DNA of 64,000 bases from Kitasatospora sp. CB01950 (GTDB lineage: Bacteria; Actinomycetota; Actinomycetes; Streptomycetales; Streptomycetaceae): assembly GCF_001905465.1 (NCBI RefSeq), contig NZ_LISX01000003.1, positions 346,565-410,564 of the forward strand, written 5' to 3'. Below are positions 1 to 8,630 of the stretch, one piece after another (within the stretch, counting starts at the first letter, position 1; each line of letters opens with the position of its first letter). Both the position numbers and the translations under genes were made by a program. Under the pieces are notes generated by a model. That model did no database searches, was not told the DNA's origin, and saw only the letters and a program-made list of their open reading frames with translations.

Positions 1-2
1 CC

Positions 3-2054
3 CCCGCCACCGCCCCCGCGACCGAGACCCGGTCGGCCGGCCCGTTCGGGTCGGCCGAGGGGACGGTCCTGCTGAGCGGCGGCGGCGCTCTCGCGGGCGT
101 CCTGGCGCGCCATCTGGTCGCCGCGCACGGGGTGCGCCACCTCCTTGTGCTGAGCCGCCGCGGCGCCGACGCCCCCGGCATGCCGGAGCTGACGGCGGAG
201 CTGGCCGAGGCCGGAGCCGAACTGACCGCCTCCAGCTGTGATGTGTCCGACCGTCAGGCCCTGGCCGCCGCCCTGGCGGCCATCCCCGAACGCCATCCGC
301 TGTGTGCCGTGGTCCACACCGCCGGAGTGCTCGACGACGGCCTGCTGGACGGGCTGACGGGGGAGCGGATGACCGCCGTCCTGCGGCCCAAGGTCGACGC
401 CGCCCACCACCTCGACCGGCTGACGCGCGGAGCGGACCTCGCCGCGTTCGTCGTCTTCTCCTCCGCCGCTGGTGTGCTGGGCAGCCCCGGCCAGGCGTCC
501 TACTCGGCCGCCAACGCCGCGCTCGACGCCCTCGCCGCGGAACGCCGACGGCTCGGGCTCCCCGGCCTGTCCCTGGCCTGGGGGCCCTGGGAGCGGGTGA
601 GCGGGATGACGGCGGAGCTCGGCGGCCCCGAACGGCAGCGCATCGACCGGCGCGGCGCCCGCGCCCTGTCCGACCAGGAGGCCATGGCCCTGCTGGACAC
701 CGTGTGCGCCCCGGACGCCGCCCCGCCGGGAGACGGGAGTCCCGTCGTCCTGGCCCATCTCGACCTCACCGTGCGCGGCGACGGCCCGGTGCACCCGATG
801 CTGCGCTCCCTGGTCCGGCGCAGCCCGACCGCGACGACCGGGGCGAAGGGGACGCCGAACGCCGCCGCAGCGCTGCGGCAACGGCTCGACGTCGCCGCCG
901 ACGCACCGGCACGCGAGCTGGTCCTGCGCGAACTCGTCCTCGCCGAGGCCGCCGAGGTCCTCGGCCACACCGACTCCGGGGCGCTGTCCGCGACGGTGCC
1001 CTTCCTCTCCGTCGGATTCGACTCGTTGACTGCGGTCGAGCTCCGCAACCGGCTGGCCGCCGTCACCGGACTGCGGCTACGGCCCTCCGCCGTCTTCGAC
1101 AGCGGCACCCCCGCCGCGCTCGCGGCGCGCCTCGCCGCCGAGGCCCGGGCGGAAGACACCCCCCGGCCCGAAACGGCACCCGCGCCCGGAACAGCCGATT
1201 CCGACGCCGACCCGGTGAGCGTGCTGTTCCGCCGGGCCTGCGCACTCGGCCGGATCGACGAGGGCATCGCCCTGCTCAAGACCGCCTCCGCCCTGCGCCC
1301 GGCCTTCCACAGCGGCAGCGACCTCGCGGCCGCCGGCACCGGCCCGAGGCTGCTGCGCCTGAACGAGCGCGCCGACGCCCCCGTACTGGTCTGCTTCGGC
1401 TCCGTCGTCGCGCTCGGCGGCGCCCACCAGTACGCCCGCTTCGCCGCCTGCTTCCGGGACCGCTACGCCGTCGCCGCCCTCGACGCCCCCGGATTCGTTC
1501 CCGAGGAGGAACTGCCGGCCGACATGGCGGCCCTGCTGGACTTCCAGGCGACGACACTGCTCCGGGAACTGCCCGGACGGACGTTCGTGCTGGCCGGCTC
1601 CTCCTCCGGCGGCACGCTCGCCCACGGCGTGGCCGCCGCGCTGGAGCAGCGCGGCGAGGGCCCGGCGGCCGTGGTGCTGCTGGACACCTACCTCTCCGAC
1701 AACCAGGGCATCACCCAGTTCAACGACGTCCTGCTGGGCGGCATGTTCGCCCGCGAGGACCGGGCGGCCCCGATGGACGGGACCCGGCTGACCGCGATGG
1801 GCGGCTACTTCCGGCTGCTCGACGACTGGAAGCCCCCGGCGGTCCGCGCCCCGCTGCTGCTGGTCCGCGCCTCCACCCCGCTCGGCCGCCCGTCCGCCGA
1901 AGCCGGTGACTGGCGCTCGACCTGGGCCGGCGCCGACTCCGTCGTCGACGTCCCCGGAGACCACTTCTCGATCATGGAACAGCATGTCGCGACCACCGGC
2001 GACGCCGTCGCCGACTGGCTCGGCAGCACCCTCCGCACCCCCGGTGCCCGGTGA
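3..2054 (+). CDS. Type I polyketide synthase, C-terminal part (KR-ACP-TE), 5' end outside window
   Basis: This is the last portion of a modular PKS; the frame is open from the window edge. The first about 250 codons are a ketoreductase. It has the HTAGVLDD segment, in which the LDD motif is typical of B-type KRs, a catalytic Ser in FSSAAGVLG and Tyr/Asn in SYSAANA. The nucleotide-binding loop is odd: LSGGGALAG replaces the usual TGGTGxLG and is one residue short. An acyl carrier domain follows, with the phosphopantetheine Ser in GFDSLTAVEL (codon near 1023). A type I thioesterase ends the protein, with nucleophile Ser in GSSSG (codon 1602), Asp in LLDTY and His in GDHFS. A TE marks the final module, so the chain is released here, probably as a macrolactone. 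Downstream genes make its methoxymalonyl extender. Domain calls are firm; KR activity is uncertain. Confidence 0.93.
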   Translation, partial: PATAPATETRSAGPFGSAEGTVLLSGGGALAGVLARHLVAAHGVRHLLVLSRRGADAPGMPELTAELAEAGAELTASSCDVSDRQALAAALAAIPERHPLCAVVHTAGVLDDGLLDGLTGERMTAVLRPKVDAAHHLDRLTRGADLAAFVVFSSAAGVLGSPGQASYSAANAALDALAAERRRLGLPGLSLAWGPWERVSGMTAELGGPERQRIDRRGARALSDQEAMALLDTVCAPDAAPPGDGSPVVLAHLDLTVRGDGPVHPMLRSLVRRSPTATTGAKGTPNAAAALRQRLDVAADAPARELVLRELVLAEAAEVLGHTDSGALSATVPFLSVGFDSLTAVELRNRLAAVTGLRLRPSAVFDSGTPAALAARLAAEARAEDTPRPETAPAPGTADSDADPVSVLFRRACALGRIDEGIALLKTASALRPAFHSGSDLAAAGTGPRLLRLNERADAPVLVCFGSVVALGGAHQYARFAACFRDRYAVAALDAPGFVPEEELPADMAALLDFQATTLLRELPGRTFVLAGSSSGGTLAHGVAAALEQRGEGPAAVVLLDTYLSDNQGITQFNDVLLGGMFAREDRAAPMDGTRLTAMGGYFRLLDDWKPPAVRAPLLLVRASTPLGRPSAEAGDWRSTWAGADSVVDVPGDHFSIMEQHVATTGDAVADWLGSTLRTPGAR

Positions 2055-2071
2055 AAACGAAGGAGAACCCG

Positions 2072-2935
2072 TTGACCCCGTTCGACGATTCCGCCCCACG
2101 ACAGGCCCTCACTGTGCTGGGAGCCGGGGTGATGGGCGTCGGAATCACCGTCCTCGCCCTCGGACACGGCCTGCCGGTCCACCTGGTCGACGTCGACCGG
2201 GAACGGCTCGACCGGGCCGCGGACCTGATCGACGGCGAACTCCGGCTGGCCGAACTGATGGGCGCCCTGCCCGACGGCACGCCCCGCGGCGCCCTGGCCA
2301 CCGGCACCTCGCTCAAGGCCGCCGCCGGAGCCACCGCCGTCGTCGAGGCGGTCACCGAGAACGCCGCGATCAAGGCCGCCGTCCTGTCCGAGGTCTCCGG
2401 ACTGGTCCGGCCCGGAACCCTGCTGATCACCAACACCTCCTCCATCCCCGTCGACGAACTGGCCGGGGCCCTGGAACGGCCGGAGGAACTGGTCGGCACC
2501 CACTTCATGAACCCGCCCTACCTGATCGGAACCGCCGAAGTGGTCCGCGGCGCCAGGACCGGGGACGCCGCGATGGACGCCGTGGCGGCCCTGCTCAAGG
2601 CACTGCGGCGGCGGGCGGTGGTCGTCCGGGACGCACCCGGCTTCGTGACCAGCCGCATCCTGCACCCGATGATCAACGACGCGGCCCGGGTCGTGGAGCA
2701 GGGCACGGCGAGCGCCGAGGACGTCGACGCCCTGATGCAGGGCTGCCTGGGACATCCCACCGGCCCGCTGCGCACCGCGGACCTGATCGGCATCGACAAC
2801 CTCGTCGACTCCCTCACCGTGCTCCACGAACGCACCGGCGACGACGGCTGCCGCCCCGCCGAACTGCTGCTCCGGCTCGTCCGCGAGGGCCGGCTGGGCC
2901 GCAAGTCCGGGCGCGGCTTCTACGACTACACCTGA
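2072..2935 (+). CDS. 3-hydroxyacyl-CoA dehydrogenase family protein of methoxymalonyl-ACP synthesis (FkbK type)
   Basis: This is an NAD(P)-dependent dehydrogenase that, in known methoxymalonyl-ACP pathways, oxidises the hydroxyl of glyceryl-ACP. The Rossmann motif VLGAGVMGVGI is at the N-terminus, followed by the family's THFMNPP segment and the C-terminal 3HCDH domain, which ends RKSGRGFYDY. I chose the TTG at 2072 because AAGGAG sits 7 bases before it. A GTG at 2051 that overlaps the PKS stop would add seven residues. It is the first of four plus-strand genes spaced 0-36 bp apart, so it is probably co-transcribed with the PKS. About 288 residues is the normal length for the family. Confidence 0.9.
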   Translation: MTPFDDSAPRQALTVLGAGVMGVGITVLALGHGLPVHLVDVDRERLDRAADLIDGELRLAELMGALPDGTPRGALATGTSLKAAAGATAVVEAVTENAAIKAAVLSEVSGLVRPGTLLITNTSSIPVDELAGALERPEELVGTHFMNPPYLIGTAEVVRGARTGDAAMDAVAALLKALRRRAVVVRDAPGFVTSRILHPMINDAARVVEQGTASAEDVDALMQGCLGHPTGPLRTADLIGIDNLVDSLTVLHERTGDDGCRPAELLLRLVREGRLGRKSGRGFYDYT

Positions 2936-2970
2936 TCACCCCGACCGATCACCCCGACGAGGAGACAGCC

Positions 2971-3252
2971 ATGACCGCAGCGAACACGCCCGACACCCAC
3001 GACCTGGAGAAGGAACTGCTGGGATTCCTGGAAGGACGCACCGGAACCGCCTGGGACGCCGACACCGACCTGTTCGACGCCGGCGGCCTGTCCTCTCTCT
3101 TCGCCATGCAGGTGGTGGTGCACCTGGAGAAGACCTACGCCATCGCCGTCCGCGGCGCGGACCTGCGGCTGGACAACTTCCGCACCGTACGGCGGATGGC
3201 CGAGCTGGTGGGCCGGCTCCGGGTGCCCGCCGCCGGGGGCCAGCATGGGTGA
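2971..3252 (+). CDS. Discrete acyl carrier protein for the methoxymalonyl extender (FkbJ type)
   Basis: A 93-residue carrier protein that would hold the glyceryl, then hydroxymalonyl and methoxymalonyl group during extender assembly. The carrier motif is DLFDAGGLSSLFAMQ, with a serine in the LSS step as the expected phosphopantetheine site; the usual DSL is replaced by LSS, as in several stand-alone ACPs of this pathway. The ATG is preceded by GACGAGGAGA. The 3' end overlaps the start of the acyl-CoA dehydrogenase gene by 8 bp, which indicates translational coupling. Confidence 0.88.
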   Translation: MTAANTPDTHDLEKELLGFLEGRTGTAWDADTDLFDAGGLSSLFAMQVVVHLEKTYAIAVRGADLRLDNFRTVRRMAELVGRLRVPAAGGQHG

Positions 3253-4360
3253 CGACCTGAGCAGCGCGATGACCTCCGTCACCCTGCGGGTCGGCGACCT
3301 GGCGGGGGAGTGGGACCGGACCGGCCTCATCCCGCGGGACCTGCTCCGCGAACTGGGCGCCGAGGGCCGGCTGTGCGCCGAAGTCCCTGAGCAGTACGGC
3401 GGTTGGGGGCTCGGCAGCATGCACAGCGGCGCGTACACCGCCCACGTGGGAAGCCTGTGCAGCTCGCTGCGCAGCGTGATGACCTCCCAGGGCATGGCGG
3501 CCTGGACCATCCAGCGCCTGGGCACCGCCGAGCAGGCGGCCGCCCACCTCCCCCGGCTGACCGGCGGCGAACTGGCGGCGGTCGGCTTCAGCGAGCCCGG
3601 CGCCGGCAGCGACCTCGCGGCGATGACGACGACCGTCCGCCGCGACGGCGACACGGTCGTCGTCGACGGACACAAGAAGTGGGTGACCGCCGCCCACTAC
3701 GCCGACCTGCTGGTGATCGTCGGCCGTCACGAGGACGGCGCGGTGGCCGTGGTGGTGCCCGCCGACACGCCCGGCGTCCGGATCGAGCGGATCGCCGACC
3801 CGCTCGGCTGCCGCGCGGCCGGACACGCCGACGTCCACCTCGACGGGGTGCGGCTGCCGGCCGACAGCGTCCTGGGCGGTCACGCACTGCCGCCCGCCCT
3901 GCTGGTGACGACCGCGCTGGCCTACGGGCGGATGTCCGTCGCCTGGGGGTGCGTGGGCATCCTGCGGGCCTGTCTGGCGGCGGCCACCGCGCACGCCGCC
4001 GGACGGCAGCAGTTCGGCAGGCCGCTCGCGGAGCACCAGCTCGTCGCCGGACACCTCGCCGACCTCTACACGGCCGAGCAGGTGGCCACCCGGGTCTGCG
4101 AGCACGCCAGCCGCTGCTGGGACGAAGGGTCGCCGGACCAGGTGGTGGCAACCGTGCTGGCCAAGCACGTCAGCGCGACCCAGGCCGCCCGGGGCGCGGC
4201 GACGGCCGTCCAGGTACTGGCCTCGGCCGGCTCCCGGGACGGGCACGCGGTGGCCCGGGCGTACCGGGACACCAAGCTGATGGAGATCATCGAGGGCAGC
4301 AACGAGATGTGCCGGCTGATGCTGGCGCAGCACGCCCTCTCCGCCCCGGGGGCGTCGTGA
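3245..4360 (+). CDS. Acyl-CoA dehydrogenase family protein of methoxymalonyl-ACP synthesis (FkbI type)
   Basis: This flavoenzyme is expected to act on the ACP-bound C3 unit in the second oxidation towards hydroxymalonyl-ACP. It has the acyl-CoA dehydrogenase signatures VGFSEPGAGSDL (flavin/substrate loop) and RQQFGRPLAEHQ, and the C-terminal EIIEGSNEM segment whose Glu is at the catalytic-base position. The 371 residues form a full-length protein. The gene overlaps the ACP gene upstream, and its TGA overlaps a possible GTG start of the FkbH-type gene. Its position between an ACP and an FkbH homologue is diagnostic of the pathway. Confidence 0.9.
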   Translation: MGDDLSSAMTSVTLRVGDLAGEWDRTGLIPRDLLRELGAEGRLCAEVPEQYGGWGLGSMHSGAYTAHVGSLCSSLRSVMTSQGMAAWTIQRLGTAEQAAAHLPRLTGGELAAVGFSEPGAGSDLAAMTTTVRRDGDTVVVDGHKKWVTAAHYADLLVIVGRHEDGAVAVVVPADTPGVRIERIADPLGCRAAGHADVHLDGVRLPADSVLGGHALPPALLVTTALAYGRMSVAWGCVGILRACLAAATAHAAGRQQFGRPLAEHQLVAGHLADLYTAEQVATRVCEHASRCWDEGSPDQVVATVLAKHVSATQAARGAATAVQVLASAGSRDGHAVARAYRDTKLMEIIEGSNEMCRLMLAQHALSAPGAS

Positions 4361-4395
4361 GCGCGCCCGCGGCCGACGAGACGAGGAAGGACAAC

Positions 4396-5496
4396 ATGGC
4401 TGGCACCGTCAAGTGCCTGGTCTGGGACCTGGACGACACTCTCTGGCAGGGCACCCTGCTGGAGGACGGCGAGGTGCACCTGCCGGACGAGGTGCGCAAG
4501 GTGGTGATCGAGCTCGACTCCCGCGGCATCCTCCAGTCCGTGGCCAGCCGCAACGACCACGAGCACGCCTGGGCCCGGTTGGAGGCGTTCGGCCTGGCCG
4601 AGTACTTCGTCCTCCCGGAGATCGGGTGGGGCGCCAAGTCCGAGTCGGTACGCCGGATCGCCGACCGGCTGAACTTCGCGCTCACCGCCATGGCCTTCGT
4701 CGACGACCGGCCCGCCGAACGCGCCGAAGTGGCCTTCCACCTGCCCGACGTGCGGTGCTACCCGGCCGAGCAGGTCCTCGACCTCCCCGAACTCGCCGAG
4801 TTCACGCCCGCGACCAGCACCGTCGACTCCCGGCGGCGCCGCCAGATGTACCAGGCGGGCTTCCTCCGCGAGGCCGAGCGGGCGGCCGCCCCCGGCCCCG
4901 ACGAGGAGTTCCTGCGCTCCCTGGACCTGCGGATGCGCATCGGTCGGGCCACCGGCGAGGAACTGTCCCGGGTCGAGGAACTCACCCTGCGCACCAGCCA
5001 GATGAACGCGACCGGGGTCCACTACCCGGACGAGGTGCTGCGCGGCCTGATCACCGACCCCCGGCACGAGGTCCTGGTGGTCACCCTCACCGACCGGTTC
5101 GGCCCGCACGGCGCGGTCGGCGTCCTGCTGCTGGAGCGGCACCCGGGCCTGTGGCACCTCAAGTTGCTCGCCACCTCCTGCCGGGTGGTCGCCTACGGCG
5201 CCGGCGCGACCCTGCTGAACTGGCTGGCCGACGCCGCCGCCCGGTCAGGGGTCCACCTGGTCGCGGACTTCCGGGCGACCGAACGCAACCGGATGATGGA
5301 GATCGCCTACCGGTTCGCGGGTTTCGAGGGCCTGGACGAAGCCCCGTGCCCGTGCGCCGCCGTCCTCGCACCGACCCCGGAGGACACCGGACTCCAGCGC
5401 CTGCACCTGGTTCCCGGCCCGCGCGTGGTGTCCACCGTCATGAGCGTGGACGCACCCGACCTGAGCGTGCCGGAAGGGGGCCCGGGAACGTCGTGA
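4396..5496 (+). CDS. FkbH-type HAD phosphatase/glyceryl-ACP synthase
   Basis: FkbH-family proteins take 1,3-bisphosphoglycerate, remove a phosphate and load the glyceryl group on the ACP, starting methoxymalonyl-ACP synthesis. The N-terminal HAD motif I is WDLDDTLWQGTL, motif III lies around GWGAKSESV and the Asp-Asp of motif IV is in AFVDDRPAER. The C-terminal half is GNAT-like (VVTLTDRFGPHGAVG). The ATG at 4396 has AGGAAGG 5 bases upstream. A GTG at 4357 that overlaps the previous stop is an alternative, adding 13 residues. The length of 366 aa suits single-module FkbH proteins. Confidence 0.92.
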   Translation: MAGTVKCLVWDLDDTLWQGTLLEDGEVHLPDEVRKVVIELDSRGILQSVASRNDHEHAWARLEAFGLAEYFVLPEIGWGAKSESVRRIADRLNFALTAMAFVDDRPAERAEVAFHLPDVRCYPAEQVLDLPELAEFTPATSTVDSRRRRQMYQAGFLREAERAAAPGPDEEFLRSLDLRMRIGRATGEELSRVEELTLRTSQMNATGVHYPDEVLRGLITDPRHEVLVVTLTDRFGPHGAVGVLLLERHPGLWHLKLLATSCRVVAYGAGATLLNWLADAAARSGVHLVADFRATERNRMMEIAYRFAGFEGLDEAPCPCAAVLAPTPEDTGLQRLHLVPGPRVVSTVMSVDAPDLSVPEGGPGTS

Positions 5497-5526
5497 CCGC
5501 CGCGGGGCCCGGCGTTCCCGGGCCCC
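5477..5526. terminator. Hairpin between convergent FkbH-type and O-methyltransferase genes
   Basis: A perfect 14-bp inverted repeat has arms at 5477-5490 and 5513-5526 (left arm GGGGCCCGGGAACG) and a loop of about 22 nt. It overlaps the stop codon of the plus-strand gene and lies just outside the stop of the minus-strand methyltransferase. No T-run follows, as is usual in this kind of genome. A bidirectional terminator is the simplest reading. Confidence 0.6.
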
Positions 5527-5537
5527 GGCGGCCGCCG

Positions 5538-6200
5538 TCAGCGCTTGCGGACGAGCGTGATCCCGTCGGCCATCACCAGGAGCGACAGCTCCACCCGGGG
5601 GTCCTCGTGCAGCACCCGGTTCAGAGCCCGGACCCCGGCGGTCTCCGGGTCCACCGCGTTCGGATCGGCGACCCGGCCGAAGAAGAGCGTGTTGTCGACC
5701 ACGATCAGACCGCCGGCGCGCAGCAGCGCCATCGAACTCTCGTAGTAGCGGACGTAGTTGGTCTTGTCCGCGTCGATGAACACCAGGTCGAAGCTCTCCG
5801 GTCCGCGCTCCGCCAGCAGCGCGTCCAGGGTCGCGGCGGCATCGCCGATCCGCAGGTCGACCCGCGAGTCGACCCCGTCCCGCTTCCAGAAGTCGGCGCC
5901 GATGGCCGGCCACCGCTCCTCGATGTCGCAGGACACCAGCACGCCGTCGGCCGGGAGGGCGCGGGCCATGCACAGGGTGCTGTAGCCGGTGAAGGTGCCG
6001 ATCTCCAGCACCGTACGCGCTCCCGTCAACCCGACCAGCAGGGCCAGCAGTTGGCCCTCCTCGGCCATCACCTGCATGGCGGTCCCGCCCGGCAGGCCCG
6101 CGGTGGTCTCCCGCAGCTCCCTGAGCAGATCGTCGTCACGGAGGGAGACCTCCCGGACGTAGGCGAGCAGGTCGCGGGTGGCTGCTGTCTGGTCGGCCAT
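5538..6200 (-). CDS. SAM-dependent O-methyltransferase (FkbG type, methoxymalonyl-ACP)
   Basis: A 220-residue class I methyltransferase of the caffeoyl-CoA/catechol O-methyltransferase (MT_3) family. In this pathway it methylates the 2-hydroxyl of hydroxymalonyl-ACP. The SAM site is [12 protein letters not shown], the following acidic strand SCDIEE binds the ribose, and [13 protein letters not shown] carries the metal-binding Asp residues, with a second metal site near VVDNTLFFG. It completes the five-gene methoxymalonyl set, but on the opposite strand, downstream of the SARP regulator and probably in its transcript (110-bp gap). Confidence 0.9.
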   Translation of the reverse strand: MADQTAATRDLLAYVREVSLRDDDLLRELRETTAGLPGGTAMQVMAEEGQLLALLVGLTGARTVLEIGTFTGYSTLCMARALPADGVLVSCDIEERWPAIGADFWKRDGVDSRVDLRIGDAAATLDALLAERGPESFDLVFIDADKTNYVRYYESSMALLRAGGLIVVDNTLFFGRVADPNAVDPETAGVRALNRVLHEDPRVELSLLVMADGITLVRKR

Positions 6201-6311
6201 GGCGAAGGGGTCCTCTCGGAGGGGGATCGGGTCGGCGGAGAGCGGGTCGAAAAGGATCGGGGCGGAGGGCGACCGGGTCGCCGGGCGCCCGTCGCCGGGC
6301 CGCCGGGACGG

Positions 6312-8192
6312 TCATCCGGCGCGCATGTACGCGTGATCGTGCTGCCGCACGGCGACCGCCTGCGCCCGCTCGTGGGCGTAGGCCCGCAGCAGTGCGTCCA
6401 GCCGGTAGCGGCCTTCCGTCGGCGCGCCCAGCAGGTTCGCCTCGACCAGTGCGTCCAGGGCCTCTTCGGCCTGGTCCTCGGAGCAGCCGACCATCACGGC
6501 GACCCTGCTGCTGGAGACCGAACAGGCCCCGGCGGCCCCCAGCGCGGTGAACACCTCGGCCGGGTCGACCCCGGCCGGCGCCGTCCGCCGGAGCCCGGCA
6601 TGGTCGGCGTCGAGGCAGGGCCGGACACCGACGTCGCCCGCGCACAGTTCGTCCAGCAGCCGCGGGGCCTCGGTGAGCCGCTGGGCGAAGCGCCCGATGC
6701 TCCAGTGCGGGCGCTCCAGCAGCCGGGTCCCGGCGATCCGGATCGCCAGCGGCAGGCCCGCGCAGACCGTCAGCACCGAACGGGCCGCCCGCGGTTCGGC
6801 GCCGAGCCTGGCCGGGCCGACGATGCTGCCCAGCAGCTCCAGCGACCCGGCCTCGTCCAGCGGGCCGATCCGGAGGGTGCGCGCCCCCTCCAGATCGGCC
6901 AGCCGACGCCGGCTGGTCACCAGGAGCCTGCTGCCCCCGCTGCCCGGTATCAGCGGCCGCACCTGTGCGGTGCTGGAGGCGTTGTCGAGCACCACCAGCA
7001 GACGGCGGTCCGCGGTGAGCGAGCGGTAGAGGCTCTCCCGTTCCGACTCCTCCTCGGGTATCTCGTCCCGGGGCACACCGAGGTCCGCGAGGAACCGCGG
7101 CAGCACCGCCCGGGCGGGCAGCGGCCGCGCGGCTCCGCCGAGATCCGCGTAGAGCTGGCCGTGCACCGAGGACCCGCGTACGGCGTGCGCCGCGTGCAGG
7201 GCCAGCGCGCTCTTGCCGACCCCGCCCCGGCCGGTCACCACCGTCGTCGCGACCATGCCCGCGGGCATCGTGCCGATCGTGAGGAAGTGCTGCAGCCGCG
7301 CCAGCGCACCGGAGCGGGCCGACAGCGGCAGCGGCACCGAGGGAAGCTGCGCCGGACTCGGCCAGCAGGACCTTTCCCAGGCTGCGGCCGGCACCGGCGC
7401 GACGGCCGCCGCCTGGGCCGCGGCGGGCTGCTCCAGCGGGTCGGGCGTACGGGGCCGGTCGTGGGCCGAGAGGATGCGCCGGTGGACCTCGTGCAGCTCG
7501 GCGCCCGGTTCGGCGCCGAGCTGCTCGACGAGCAGCACCCGGGTGCGCCGGTAGAGGTCCAGGGCCTCCGACTGCCGTCCCGAGCGGAACAGCGCCAGCA
7601 TCAGCTTGCCCACCAGGGCCTCCCGCAAGGGATGCTTCCGCACCAGCCGCACCAGCTCCGGCACGACCTCGGCGTGCCGCAGCAGCGCCAGCTCCGTGTC
7701 GAACCGCAGCTCGATGGTCTGCAGGCGAAGTTCCTGGAGGTAGCGGCCCTCCACATCGCGCAGCGTCTGCGAGGGGATGTCCGCCAGCGGCTCCTCGCGC
7801 CACAGGGCGAGCGCCTCGGCCAGCTTGGCGGAGGAGCCCTCCAGGTCTCCGCGCTCGGCCAGCTCCGCCGCGTGCCGGCGGTGGGCCGTGAACTGCCCGA
7901 GATCGCTCTCGTGCTCGTCGAGTTCGAGGAGGTAGCCGGGCGCCCGGGTGAGGATCCGGGCGGAGGCCTTGCCCAGCGACCGCCGCAGGCGCATCACATA
8001 GGTGCGGACGGTCGCGGCGGCACTCGGCGGCGGGGCGCCGTCCCACACGTACTCGGCGATCCGGTCGACCGAGATCACCCGGTTGGCGTTGAGGAGGAGC
8101 GCTGCCATGACCACGCGCTGCCTCGGCGCCGACACGTGCACCTCACGCGCGTTCAACCGGACGGACAGCGGGCCCAGCAACAGGAAGTTCAA
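6312..8192 (-). CDS. AfsR/SARP-family transcriptional regulator with NB-ARC-like ATPase domain
   Basis: A pathway-specific activator candidate of 626 aa. Residues 1-95 form the OmpR-like winged helix (MNFLLLGPLSVRL start; LRRSLG and APGYLLEL turn). Residues about 100-250 are the bacterial transcriptional activation domain (RREALV/FRSGRQSEALDLYRR-type helices). A linker leads to an NTPase domain with Walker A GRGGVGKSALAL, a Walker-B-like LLVVLDNAS and an LLVTSRR sensor segment. The C-terminal tetratricopeptide region found in AfsR is missing or very short. The start is TTG, with AGAGG upstream. It faces the divergent thioesterase gene across a 438-bp promoter region, where it probably acts. 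Confidence 0.9.
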   Translation of the reverse strand: MNFLLLGPLSVRLNAREVHVSAPRQRVVMAALLLNANRVISVDRIAEYVWDGAPPPSAAATVRTYVMRLRRSLGKASARILTRAPGYLLELDEHESDLGQFTAHRRHAAELAERGDLEGSSAKLAEALALWREEPLADIPSQTLRDVEGRYLQELRLQTIELRFDTELALLRHAEVVPELVRLVRKHPLREALVGKLMLALFRSGRQSEALDLYRRTRVLLVEQLGAEPGAELHEVHRRILSAHDRPRTPDPLEQPAAAQAAAVAPVPAAAWERSCWPSPAQLPSVPLPLSARSGALARLQHFLTIGTMPAGMVATTVVTGRGGVGKSALALHAAHAVRGSSVHGQLYADLGGAARPLPARAVLPRFLADLGVPRDEIPEEESERESLYRSLTADRRLLVVLDNASSTAQVRPLIPGSGGSRLLVTSRRRLADLEGARTLRIGPLDEAGSLELLGSIVGPARLGAEPRAARSVLTVCAGLPLAIRIAGTRLLERPHWSIGRFAQRLTEAPRLLDELCAGDVGVRPCLDADHAGLRRTAPAGVDPAEVFTALGAAGACSVSSSRVAVMVGCSEDQAEEALDALVEANLLGAPTEGRYRLDALLRAYAHERAQAVAVRQHDHAYMRAG

Positions 8193-8630
8193 CGGGAGAC
8201 CTCTTCATCACACGACCGGTGGGCAAGATTGCCTACAGCGTCTTGGGTGGCCGTGTACGGGTCAACGCGGTCCTGTCGGGTCTAGATGTATTCCTAGAGT
8301 GCAGGTCTTGCGCTGATGCCGCGTTTACGCTGCGCAGTACCATCGCGGCGGTCGGGGCCGGGTCAGTTCTCACCATTCGCCGAAGAGATTGGCCGGAATT
8401 GAACCCGGACATGAGCGGACGGATGCGATCCGGTGCGTACTTGCTGACATTCCGGACGGTATGGCAGTCTGTCATATGCGGTTTCCATGACTCGTTCGCC
8501 GGTCGCCGTCGACCGGGGCTCCCCGTATTAGCGCGCATCAGACGGCTTGCCGGGGCGGATGATGTCCCACGTGATCACCGCACCCCGCCCGTCGGCACCG
8601 CGCGGATTTCGAAGGGATTGAAAGTCCGAT
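8193..8630. promoter_or_regulatory. Divergent intergenic region between SARP regulator and type II thioesterase genes
   Basis: 438 bp without a credible gene. Codon-position GC bias is lost, and several stretches are noticeably less GC-rich than the flanks (for example near 8330-8480). It must hold the promoters of the minus-strand SARP gene and the plus-strand thioesterase gene. I did not find a clear pair of SARP heptamers with an 11-bp period here. Confidence 0.5.
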
